Positions 1-6,371 of a stretch of 8,126 nt of DNA are shown here, in pieces. This DNA comes from an uncultured Oscillospiraceae bacterium (lineage in GTDB: Bacteria > Bacillota > Clostridia > Oscillospirales > Acutalibacteraceae): NCBI GenBank assembly GCA_905200265.1, contig CAJKJS010000054.1, positions 1 through 8,126 of the forward strand. Reading direction: 5' to 3'. The position numbers were made by a program, and so were the translations under genes. The notes beneath the pieces are model-generated. The model was not told where the DNA came from. It saw only the letters and a list, made by a program, of their open reading frames with translations, and did no database searches. Within the stretch, counting starts at the first letter, position 1, and each line of letters opens with the position of its first letter.

Positions 1-1997
1 AAAGTTAAAATGCCATCTTTCACTTGGTTTCCCAGCAGGGCATGGCCCTGTACGGGGATTTGCTTTGTAAGATGTGTGCGGTTTACATACAAAGTGGCGG
101 TATCATGCAACCGGGCAGCGGAAATCCCGTCAGGCAGCGCAGGAGTAAAGGGAGAAACTACGCCACACCGGCCTAGTAACCGGGCAAGCAGCTCTTCCTG
201 CATGGGAATTCCCACATAAATAGCACGGCCTTTTCCTACCTGACGGCAGCTGATGGCGGTTGTATCGGACGAAACGGCATTTTGGTACACGCCCCAACTT
301 TCAGCTCCCTGCAGCCGTAGGAATTCATGGTAATCCACCGGGATATCGAGTTCTTCTCCATCCAGTGTCAAAGTAACATGCTGCCGGTGAAGACGCAAAT
401 CTTCTTTTTGCAGGCATCCTTCATTCACACGGGACACATGGGTATAAGCCCGGTCAAAACCGCGTACTTGCACGCCAAACAGGTCGGATAGACGGCCGGG
501 CTGGGGCGTTAAAAAGCCCTGGTTGTGTTCGTCCACTTTGGCCGAAAAGGCCGACAGAATAACGGTGCCGCCGTTTTCTACAAAGCGGCGAATGGTAGCT
601 GCCTGTTCGGGCCCCATCTGGCACACACCGGGCAGCAGCAGGATATCGTACGATTCTTTTATATGGCGCAAATCTACTACCCGGCAGGGAATATTCCGGT
701 GGAACAGCGTGCGATAAGCCGTGAGCACCTGTTCCTGGTGGGTGGTGGTGTAATAATCCCGGGCGTACTGGGTGATGAGTTCATCTTCGTAACTGTAGGA
801 AATGGCCACCCGGGGCTTATCGTGCAGGGGTAGCAGATGCTTGCGAGACAAGAATTCGGCTTCCCTAGCAATGCGGGCAAATTCCGGCAATTTGCGGGAC
901 GGTTCCCCGTCGTGATCCAGTAGCCCAAAGAAATATTGTTCTTCTCCCCCCAGCATGGTGCGCCACGTCCAGGCAATATGAGCCCCGCTGCCGTGCAGAC
1001 TCGATAGATACGCGTACATGCGCATGGCGCCGGGCGGACAGGCATATCCACCGCCAGTGCCTGTTTGGAATTCCAGGTTCCAGTTGGGAGCCTGGTGTTC
1101 GGCCCGGCGGTGATCCTGGGTAAAGCAGGCGCCGATTACGCCGTTTTCATCTTCCGGGTTAATACCGGGGTAGAAACCCTGGCCGGAAAAATCCGACAGT
1201 TGTTCCCATACCCGGTTGTAATCAAAGCCCACAGCCGGATTTTCAGACCAGTGGTTGGACGAAACAGGGACCCCAGGAGCGCAGCGATTAAGAACGTCTT
1301 TCAGTCCTTTCATGTAGGTCACAATTTCATCGGAAAAGAACCGGCGCATGTCCAAATACCGCTCCGGCGCCCCGACCATTGTGCCGCCTATGGGAAAATC
1401 CACTTGGTCAAAGGAATTGATTTTCCGGCTCCACCGGTGGGCGGCCCATACCCGGTTGAGTTCGTCTACGGTGTGATAGCGGCGGCGCAGCCAGTCCTGA
1501 AAACGGTGCAAGGCGGTAGCGCTATAGGATAGGTACCCGGAACCGAGTTCGTTGCATAGCCCAAAAGCCAGCAAGGCCGGGTGACTCGCATACCGGCGGG
1601 CTAATTGGTCGGCCAGACGGTATGCATACGTTTGAAAATGGGGGTCGCCTACGTCTTCCATATACCGGGTGTGAGAATTTTGCCGTACCCCGCTGCGGTC
1701 CGTAATGTCGATGGATGGGTATTTTTTATGGAGCCAGGTTGGAGCCGGCCGGGTGGGAATATCCAGAAAAACGCCGATATCCCGTTGTGCGCACAGGTCC
1801 ATAACTTCATCCATCCAGTCAAAGCAAAAATGGCCTTCTTCCGGTTCAAAACTGTCCCAGCACAGGTGTCCCAGCCGGACAACCGAAAACGATGATCCTT
1901 TCATTAAATCCAGGTCTTTCGCCCACCGGGTTTTGTCCCAGTCGTGGGGATGATAATTGGTGCCTACGTACAGGCGATCGGGTTGTAAGGGTTTCAT
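1..1997 (-). CDS. GH42 beta-galactosidase-like glycoside hydrolase, 3' end beyond window
   Basis: This gene encodes a retaining glycosidase of family GH42, expected to release terminal beta-D-galactose (or alpha-L-arabinopyranose) from short oligosaccharides. There is no signal peptide, so it should act in the cytoplasm. The frame is open for 665 codons from ATG at 1995-1997 to the window edge; family members are about 650-700 residues, so only a short C-terminal piece is missing. An AGGAGG ribosome binding site (2004-2009) sits 6 nt before the ATG and fixes the start. Residues 1-380 form the TIM barrel: NYHPHDW near the N terminus, a GxxxWxxxEP motif near residue 40, PTRPAPTWL at 81-89, the acid/base Glu150 in CNELG, and the probable nucleophile Glu309 in NLEFQTG. 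The flavodoxin-like trimerisation domain begins near residue 395 (RVAISYSYED) and includes SAFSAKVDEHN; a small beta domain ends the protein. The cysteine cluster that binds zinc in many GH42 enzymes is absent. Family assignment is firm; the substrate is inference. Confidence 0.93.
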   Translation of the reverse strand, partial: MKPLQPDRLYVGTNYHPHDWDKTRWAKDLDLMKGSSFSVVRLGHLCWDSFEPEEGHFCFDWMDEVMDLCAQRDIGVFLDIPTRPAPTWLHKKYPSIDITDRSGVRQNSHTRYMEDVGDPHFQTYAYRLADQLARRYASHPALLAFGLCNELGSGYLSYSATALHRFQDWLRRRYHTVDELNRVWAAHRWSRKINSFDQVDFPIGGTMVGAPERYLDMRRFFSDEIVTYMKGLKDVLNRCAPGVPVSSNHWSENPAVGFDYNRVWEQLSDFSGQGFYPGINPEDENGVIGACFTQDHRRAEHQAPNWNLEFQTGTGGGYACPPGAMRMYAYLSSLHGSGAHIAWTWRTMLGGEEQYFFGLLDHDGEPSRKLPEFARIAREAEFLSRKHLLPLHDKPRVAISYSYEDELITQYARDYYTTTHQEQVLTAYRTLFHRNIPCRVVDLRHIKESYDILLLPGVCQMGPEQAATIRRFVENGGTVILSAFSAKVDEHNQGFLTPQPGRLSDLFGVQVRGFDRAYTHVSRVNEGCLQKEDLRLHRQHVTLTLDGEELDIPVDYHEFLRLQGAESWGVYQNAVSSDTTAISCRQVGKGRAIYVGIPMQEELLARLLGRCGVVSPFTPALPDGISAARLHDTATLYVNRTHLTKQIPVQGHALLGNQVKDGILT

Positions 1998-2031
1998 ACA
2001 AAGCCTCCTCTTCTTTCATTGCCGTAACCCT

Positions 2032-2060
2032 ACAATAGCAAACCCTTTTTGAAAACAGAA
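2032..2060 (-). promoter_or_regulatory. Candidate promoter of the GH42 gene
   Basis: Read on the minus strand, TATTGT (2037-2032) is preceded by TGC, giving an extended -10 element. At 17 bp spacing the -35 hexamer is TTCTGT (2060-2055), a poor match to TTGACA, so the promoter would depend on the extended -10 or on an activator. The predicted transcript would start near 2025 and carry a short leader of about 28 nt containing the AGGAGG site. This is a consensus match by eye only. Confidence 0.4.
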
Positions 2061-2109
2061 CACGACTTTTTTGACATTTGTCCCTTAAAAAAACGAGAAA
2101 AGGGGGAAA

Positions 2110-2173
2110 ATCACGGATTATTAGTGGGAATCGGGCGGAAAATTCGGGTTTTGTGAGGGGATTTTTCCGTGAT
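2110..2173. repeat. 8-bp inverted repeat around the operon promoter
   Basis: ATCACGGA (2110-2117) and TCCGTGAT (2166-2173) are perfect inverted copies separated by 48 bp. The right arm covers the TGN extension and first base of the proposed -10 of the transporter promoter, and the left arm lies upstream of the -35. It could be a pair of regulator half-sites, but an 8-bp match in a region this short may also be chance. Confidence 0.35.
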
Positions 2174-2178
2174 ACAAT
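2151..2178 (+). promoter_or_regulatory. Candidate promoter of the sugar transporter operon
   Basis: TTGTGA (2151-2156) as -35 and TACAAT (2173-2178) as -10 are separated by 16 bp, and the -10 is preceded by TGA, forming an extended -10. Transcription would begin near 2185 and give a leader of about 50 nt before the first permease. The -10 is a five-of-six consensus match and the -35 four of six. It is the best plus-strand candidate seen in the divergent region. Confidence 0.55.
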
Positions 2179-2191
2179 AAGGCCGGTAAAA

Positions 2192-2213
2192 AAATGGTGA
2201 ATAAACGGTGAAC
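2192..2213 (+). repeat. Tandem 11-bp direct repeat in the operon leader
   Basis: AAATGGTGAAT (2192-2202) is followed directly by AAACGGTGAAC (2203-2213); nine of eleven positions are identical. The 11-bp period is about one helical turn, so both copies would face the same side of the DNA. The repeat lies just downstream of the predicted transcription start, where a repressor could act. No known regulator motif is recognised in it. Confidence 0.5.
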
Positions 2214-2235
2214 TTTTTTGGGGAGGGGAAACGAC

Positions 2236-3186
2236 ATGTCCGTGAAAGCCAAAACCGTAGACCCCGCGAAAAATCGGGGCAAAGGAAGGAAAAAGCAGGG
2301 GAAAATCATGTTTTTGATGATCCTGCCCTTTTTGATCCTGAACTTTTTGTTTGCTTATTTTCCACTGTACGGATGGGTATACGCTTTTTATGATTACAAA
2401 GCGCCGCTGCAGCTATCCCAGTGCGAATTTGTGGGATGGAAATGGTTTACATTGCTATTTTCGAACCAAACCCAAATGCAGCAATTGGGCCAGGTAATGA
2501 TTAACACCTTTGCCATGAGCCTACTGGGAATTGCTACTTCGATTTTGCCCATGCTGTTTGCTATTTTCCTCAGCGAAATGAACAGTAAGTGGTTCCGCAA
2601 AATTGTGCAGACCCTGACGACCTTGCCGAACTTCATCAGTTGGGTGCTGGTATTTTCGGTAGCGTTTAGCCTGTTTTCCGATAGCGGCATGGTCAATACC
2701 ATGTTGCAGAACCTGGGCATTATTACGGAACCCATTAAGTTTTTGGATAGCGACAGCCACACGTGGCTATCCATGATTTTATGGAGCACCTGGAAGGGAT
2801 TGGGATGGGGCGCCATTATGTATCTGGCGGCTATTACCAGCGTCGATCCCGGCCTATATGAAGCGGCCCGTATTGATGGTGCCGGCCGGTTCCGCTTGAT
2901 GCTGCACATTACCCTGCCGGCCCTGTTGCCCACGTTTTTCGTGCTGCTGATGCTGTCGATTGCCAACTTCCTCAATAATGGTATGGATCAGTACTATGTG
3001 TTCCAAAATGCCTTTAACAAAACGCATATTCAGGTGCTGGATCTGTACGTATACAACATTGGCATGACCGGGCGCAGTTTGTCGCTGGCCACGGCTATCA
3101 GTATGATGAAGAGCCTTGTCAGCGTGACACTGCTGGTGATTGTGAATTTCACCTCCAAAAGAGTACGCGGCGAATCGATTATTTAA
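2236..3186 (+). CDS. Carbohydrate ABC transporter permease, LplB-like (CUT1, MalF-type)
   Basis: This is one of two membrane-spanning subunits of an ABC importer for an oligosaccharide. The 316-residue protein has a basic N terminus rich in Lys and Arg, then about six hydrophobic segments near residues 25-49, 88-113, 130-148, 178-200, 229-246 and 284-305. The cytoplasmic EAA loop that docks on the ATPase is clear at residues 209-228, beginning EAARIDGAG and ending in TLP. Early motifs such as PFLILNFLFAYFPLYGW and the C-terminal NFTSKRVRGES are typical of LplB-like permeases that pair with YtcP-like partners. I chose ATG 2236 because the purine-rich GGGAGGGG (2221-2228) is well placed before it; an in-frame TTG at 2218 would lie upstream of that site. 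It is first in its operon, with 18 nt to the next gene. Function as a sugar permease is firm; the sugar is unknown. Confidence 0.93.
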   Translation: MSVKAKTVDPAKNRGKGRKKQGKIMFLMILPFLILNFLFAYFPLYGWVYAFYDYKAPLQLSQCEFVGWKWFTLLFSNQTQMQQLGQVMINTFAMSLLGIATSILPMLFAIFLSEMNSKWFRKIVQTLTTLPNFISWVLVFSVAFSLFSDSGMVNTMLQNLGIITEPIKFLDSDSHTWLSMILWSTWKGLGWGAIMYLAAITSVDPGLYEAARIDGAGRFRLMLHITLPALLPTFFVLLMLSIANFLNNGMDQYYVFQNAFNKTHIQVLDLYVYNIGMTGRSLSLATAISMMKSLVSVTLLVIVNFTSKRVRGESII

Positions 3187-3204
3187 AGGAGGGAGCACAA
3201 AACG

Positions 3205-4122
3205 ATGGCAACGATGACGAAGAAAAAACGCAGTACTGGCGATATCATCTTTCAAATTTGCAACTACACCTTTTTTACCTTGTTTACGCTGATTTGTGTG
3301 TACCCGTTTTATTACATGATTATCAATACCATTAGCGCCAACGACCTGAGCGCCAACGGTTCCATTAACTTTTGGCCGCAGCAAATTCATTTCGAAAACT
3401 ATGTCGAAGTGCTTAAATTGCGAGGCCTGACGGAAGCCACACTGATTTCGGTGGCCCGTACGATATTGGGAACGGTATGTACGGTGTTTGCCTCGGCGTT
3501 TTTGGGATTCATGTTTACCCAGCAGGATTTGTGGCGGCGCAAAATCTGGTATCGCATGGTTGTTGTTTCCATGTACTTTAACGCCGGGCTGATTCCTATG
3601 TACCTGACGATGAATACCCTGCATTTGACGAATACTTTCTGGGTGTATATCATTCCGGCGATTGTACAGCCGTTTAACATCATTCTGGTGAAAACCTATA
3701 TGGAATCATTCCCTGCATCCCTGCAGGAAGCGGCCGCTATTGACGGCGCGGGACTGTGCCGGATCTTTGCCCAGATTGTGATTCCTACCTCCACTCCTAT
3801 TCTGGCGACGATTGCCATTTTTGCGGCGGTAGGACAGTGGAACTCCTTCCAGGATACGCTGCTTTACATCACCGATCAAAAATTGTATTCCTTGCAGTAC
3901 CTTCTGTACCAGTACATTAACCAGGCCAATTCTCTCGCATCCCTGGTAATCAGCAGCCAAGGCGGCACGTCGCTGAATGTGCAGAATCTGGCTACACAGC
4001 AGACATCCACATCTATCCGCATGACGGTTTCGGTCATTGTGGTGTTCCCCATTTTGTGTGTATATCCCATCTTCCAAAAGTATTTTGTTAAGGGTATTAT
4101 GATTGGTTCCGTTAAGGGCTGA
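3205..4122 (+). CDS. Carbohydrate ABC transporter permease, YtcP-like (CUT1, MalG-type)
   Basis: This is the second membrane subunit of the importer and should form a heterodimer with the preceding permease. The 305-residue protein has hydrophobic segments near residues 20-42, 80-104, 116-135, 140-165, 190-210 and 275-295. The EAA loop is at residues 175-194, starting EAAAIDGAG and ending VIP. FNAGLIPMYL in the middle and the C-terminal YFVKGIMIGSVKG are family hallmarks of YtcP-type proteins, and the length is usual for the family. An AGGAGGG site (3187-3193) touching the stop codon of the previous gene lies 11 nt before ATG 3205. An in-frame ATG at 3214 would be a possible alternative, but the spacing to either is imperfect. 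The close packing shows co-transcription with the genes on both sides. Confidence 0.93.
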   Translation: MATMTKKKRSTGDIIFQICNYTFFTLFTLICVYPFYYMIINTISANDLSANGSINFWPQQIHFENYVEVLKLRGLTEATLISVARTILGTVCTVFASAFLGFMFTQQDLWRRKIWYRMVVVSMYFNAGLIPMYLTMNTLHLTNTFWVYIIPAIVQPFNIILVKTYMESFPASLQEAAAIDGAGLCRIFAQIVIPTSTPILATIAIFAAVGQWNSFQDTLLYITDQKLYSLQYLLYQYINQANSLASLVISSQGGTSLNVQNLATQQTSTSIRMTVSVIVVFPILCVYPIFQKYFVKGIMIGSVKG

Positions 4123-4166
4123 TCCATACTATATAGACTTTTTTATGAAAAAAGGGAGGAAGTAAC

Positions 4167-5930
4167 ATGTTCAAAAAGACAGTCAGTGCGCTTTTAGCGG
4201 TGGCTATGGCAGCCACAGCGCTGGCAGGCTGTTCCGGTGACACGGGCAGCAGCCAGGGGGGCACCGAAAGCCAATCCGGTTCCCAGGGAAGCGACAGCAA
4301 ATATGCCGATTTTCTGACCATCGACGTATTTGATTCCTACGCCAACTACCAGGGGATCCAGGGTGGCTGGTACGGAGAAATCATCAAAGAAAAGTTCAAT
4401 ATGGAACTGAATATCATTGCCCCCAATGTGGCGGGCGGCGGTGATACCCTGTTCCAAACCCGTAGTGCCGCTGGGAATATCGGCGACATCATCCTCACCA
4501 CGGCTCAGGGCGAACGGTTGCAGGACCTGGTGACGGCCGGTCTGATTGCCGATATGACTCCGTACATTACCGATGAGCACGAAAGCTTTAAAACGTATGG
4601 GGAAGCCATTGCCTACACCAGCGAAAATATGGTGGAAGAAGATGGCATCTGGTGTGTACCTTCAGAAGTATCCACCCGAGCTGCGACGGATCCCCTGGGC
4701 GGTACGGACCCCAACGGGGCGGCTTACATCCGCTGGGATTTGTATAAAGAACTGGGATATCCCGAAATCGGTACGATGGAAGACCTGCTTGACGTTATGG
4801 AAGATATGCAGAAATTGTGTCCTACCAGTGATTCCGGCCAGAAAGTGTATGCTTTCTCGCTGTTTAAAGACTGGGACGACGCCGGTACGTCCAATGTATC
4901 GCACCTGAGCGCTTTCTATGGGTACGATAGCCTGGGCTTTGTGTCGTACAAAGCAGACGGCAGTGGTGAGATCGAAGATATGCTGCAGGATGATTCCATG
5001 TACCTGCGCGGTATCCGGTTCTATAATGAAGCATATCGCCGTGGGCTGGTCGATCCCGAATCCACCACTCAGAATTATGATACCCTGGTAGGTAAATACC
5101 AGGACGGCGCCGTGCTGTATTCGCCGTTCCCCTGGCTGGGGGCCAGCGCCTATAACACCGATGCCCACACATCCGAAGGCAAGGGCTTTATGATGGCCGA
5201 AGTCAAAGACGAAACCGTTCGTCAGTGGGGCTGCTATTCCAAGGGCAACACGGAAATCGTGGCCATGGTGGGCAGTAAAGCGCAAGATCCCCAGCGGATG
5301 GTAGACTTCATCAACTGGCTGTATTCTACCGAAGGCATTGCCTGCTCCATGAACCGTTACTGCGGCCCCGAAGGTGTGCTGTGGACCATGGAAGATGGCC
5401 AGCCTGTACTCACCGAACTGGGCGAACAGTGCTTTATTGAAGGCGACGGCACTATGCCCGAAGAGTACGGCGGCGGTTCCTGGTTGGAAGGCTCCTCCAA
5501 ACTGGAATACAAGATTATCTCCGCCGGTGAAATCAACCCCGAAACCGGGTTCCCGTATGATCCTGGTCTGTGGGATTCCTATGCCGAACTGAACACCAAC
5601 CCTGTGATCGAAGATTGGCAGGCTCATATGGATGCGAAAAACGCCATTGATTACCTGCAGAAAAATGATCAGCTTATGACGTCGCCTGGCATCAGCTTTG
5701 CTTCGCCGTCCGATGATACCGAAATTGCCACACTGCGCGCTCAGTGCAAGTCGGTGCTGGTAGAAAACAGCTGGAAGGCCGTCTTTGCCGATTCCGAAGA
5801 AGATTGCGAACGGTATATTCAGGAAATGATCAGCACGGTCAAAGGCCTTGGCTATGATGACATTGTGGCGGTCGATAAAGAGAATGCCCAGCTCAAGCGC
5901 GACGCCTGGAAAGAAGCCGCTGCTGAATGA
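4167..5930 (+). CDS. LplA-like lipoprotein solute-binding protein of the sugar ABC importer
   Basis: This is the extracellular substrate receptor that delivers sugar to the two permeases. The 587-residue precursor starts with a lipoprotein signal: FKK, a hydrophobic stretch to about residue 18, and the lipobox LAGC with the lipid-anchored cysteine at residue 22. A Gly/Ser/Gln-rich linker (about residues 23-45) follows, then the large two-lobed binding domain with motifs such as GWYGEIIKEKFN and GDIILTTAQGERLQDL, typical of LplA/YtcQ-type binding proteins. Many Trp, Tyr and acidic residues fit carbohydrate stacking and hydrogen bonding. At 587 residues it is longer than Bacillus LplA and YtcQ (about 500), as is common in gut Clostridia. 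GGGAGGA (4154-4160) lies 6 nt before ATG 4167. The 44-nt gap after the second permease contains an AT-rich hairpin (4138-4154). The gene is last in the operon and is followed by a strong terminator. The ligand cannot be inferred from sequence. Confidence 0.93.
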   Translation: MFKKTVSALLAVAMAATALAGCSGDTGSSQGGTESQSGSQGSDSKYADFLTIDVFDSYANYQGIQGGWYGEIIKEKFNMELNIIAPNVAGGGDTLFQTRSAAGNIGDIILTTAQGERLQDLVTAGLIADMTPYITDEHESFKTYGEAIAYTSENMVEEDGIWCVPSEVSTRAATDPLGGTDPNGAAYIRWDLYKELGYPEIGTMEDLLDVMEDMQKLCPTSDSGQKVYAFSLFKDWDDAGTSNVSHLSAFYGYDSLGFVSYKADGSGEIEDMLQDDSMYLRGIRFYNEAYRRGLVDPESTTQNYDTLVGKYQDGAVLYSPFPWLGASAYNTDAHTSEGKGFMMAEVKDETVRQWGCYSKGNTEIVAMVGSKAQDPQRMVDFINWLYSTEGIACSMNRYCGPEGVLWTMEDGQPVLTELGEQCFIEGDGTMPEEYGGGSWLEGSSKLEYKIISAGEINPETGFPYDPGLWDSYAELNTNPVIEDWQAHMDAKNAIDYLQKNDQLMTSPGISFASPSDDTEIATLRAQCKSVLVENSWKAVFADSEEDCERYIQEMISTVKGLGYDDIVAVDKENAQLKRDAWKEAAAE

Positions 5931-5983
5931 AGAAAAACGATCCTTCTAAGCAATAAACAAACTCCCGTTGATGCCCAGATGGT

Positions 5984-6009
5984 ACCGGTTCTGTGGCCCA
6001 TGAACCGGT
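5984..6009 (+). repeat. Hairpin downstream of the binding-protein gene
   Basis: ACCGGTTC (5984-5991) and GAACCGGT (6002-6009) form a perfect 8-bp stem with a 10-nt loop. It is not followed by a run of T, so it is not itself a typical terminator. It lies 10 nt before the terminator stem and may add a second structure to the 3' end of the operon transcript. Confidence 0.55.
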
Positions 6010-6019
6010 TGTAAAAACG

Positions 6020-6056
6020 AAAAGCCCGGACACCAAGTTTAGTGTCCGGGCTTTTT
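6020..6056. terminator. Rho-independent terminator, probably bidirectional
   Basis: A 10-bp perfect GC-rich stem, GCCCGGACAC (6024-6033) with GTGTCCGGGC (6042-6051), closes an 8-nt loop and is flanked by AAAA before and TTTTT after. On the plus strand it ends the transporter operon about 90 nt after the stop codon. Read on the minus strand, the same stem is followed by TTTTCGTTTTT, so it could also stop transcription coming from the convergent kinase gene. Confidence 0.93.
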
Positions 6057-6233
6057 GCTGCTCAAAATAACACGGGGAAAGGAATATAGAGGAGCTCATG
6101 GTTATTATAAAAAGCACATCTTTGATACACAAAAAGAAGATAAAGGATATATGAAAAAAGGCAGCAAGATCAGTTGGCAGGCTCAATAAACTACAGTATG
6201 TAAACCCGCTTATAGGCAGACAAAGGCATAAGA
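6057..6233. other. A/T-rich intergenic stretch without a convincing gene
   Basis: This is the gene-free part of the 441-nt gap between the convergent transporter operon and kinase gene. It looks richer in A and T than the flanking genes. It holds only two tiny overlapping plus-strand reading frames (18 codons from 6098, 12 codons from 6151, sharing ATGA). The purine-rich motifs before them are only 3 nt from the ATG, too close for good initiation. I recognise no RNA gene, no mobile element end and no protein similarity here. It may be a decayed remnant, but nothing proves that. Confidence 0.5.
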
Positions 6234-6304
6234 AATACCCCTTAAAGGGTGGTCTGAGAAGGTCATGGGCGTGATAATTCTTTTCAGAACCCTTTAGGGG
6301 TATT
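6234..6304. repeat. Long imperfect inverted repeat / hairpin, possible kinase terminator
   Basis: The left arm AATACCCCTTAAAGGGT (6234-6250) matches the inverted right arm ACCCTTTAGGGGTATT (6289-6304) except for one bulged base. Pairing partly continues inward (TCTGA with TCAGA, and AAG with CTT), so the whole element can fold into one long hairpin. Each arm also contains a short internal near-palindrome of the CCCTT/AAGGG type. On the minus strand the stem is followed by TTTCTTAT, a weak U-tract, so it may terminate kinase transcripts. A small non-autonomous repeat element is the alternative. Confidence 0.6.
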
Positions 6305-6336
6305 GTTGGTCATATAATTTCCAGGGGTAGAGTAAA

Positions 6337-6355
6337 CCTCCGGCTAGACCGGAAG
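6337..6355 (-). terminator. Weak hairpin just after the kinase gene
   Basis: On the minus strand CTTCCGG (6355-6349) pairs with CCGGAGG (6343-6337), seven pairs including one G-U, around a 5-nt loop. It starts 16 nt after the kinase stop codon and is followed only by TTTACTCT, so any termination would be partial. The longer hairpin at 6234-6304 and the strong terminator at 6020-6056 lie further downstream. Confidence 0.35.
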
Positions 6356-6371
6356 CACTTTGATTATGAGG

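Noticed and set aside
2071..2099. Plus-strand TTGACA at 2071-2076 as a -35 element
   Set aside because: The -35 match is perfect, but no -10-like hexamer lies at 16-18 bp; the sequence there is A-rich followed by CGAGAA.
2218..2235. Upstream TTG start for the first permease
   Set aside because: It would overlap the ribosome binding site GGGAGGGG at 2221-2228, which is well spaced for ATG 2236.
4123..4166. Separate internal promoter or attenuator before the binding-protein gene
   Set aside because: TATATA at 4130-4135 has no acceptable -35 at normal spacing, and the hairpin at 4138-4154 is almost all A-T pairs with no T-run after it.
4662..5627. Long minus-strand reading frame (321 codons) opposite the binding-protein gene
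   Set aside because: It is a shadow of the well-supported plus-strand lipoprotein gene and has no ribosome binding site or recognisable domain.
5893..6186. 97-codon minus-strand reading frame rich in Phe and Ile
   Set aside because: It runs through the terminator hairpin and into the end of the binding-protein gene on the other strand, and has no recognisable domain.
6098..6189. Two tiny overlapping plus-strand reading frames (18 and 12 codons) joined by ATGA
   Set aside because: The purine-rich motifs lie only 3 nt from each start, the peptides resemble nothing I recognise, and the stretch follows a strong terminator with no clear promoter.
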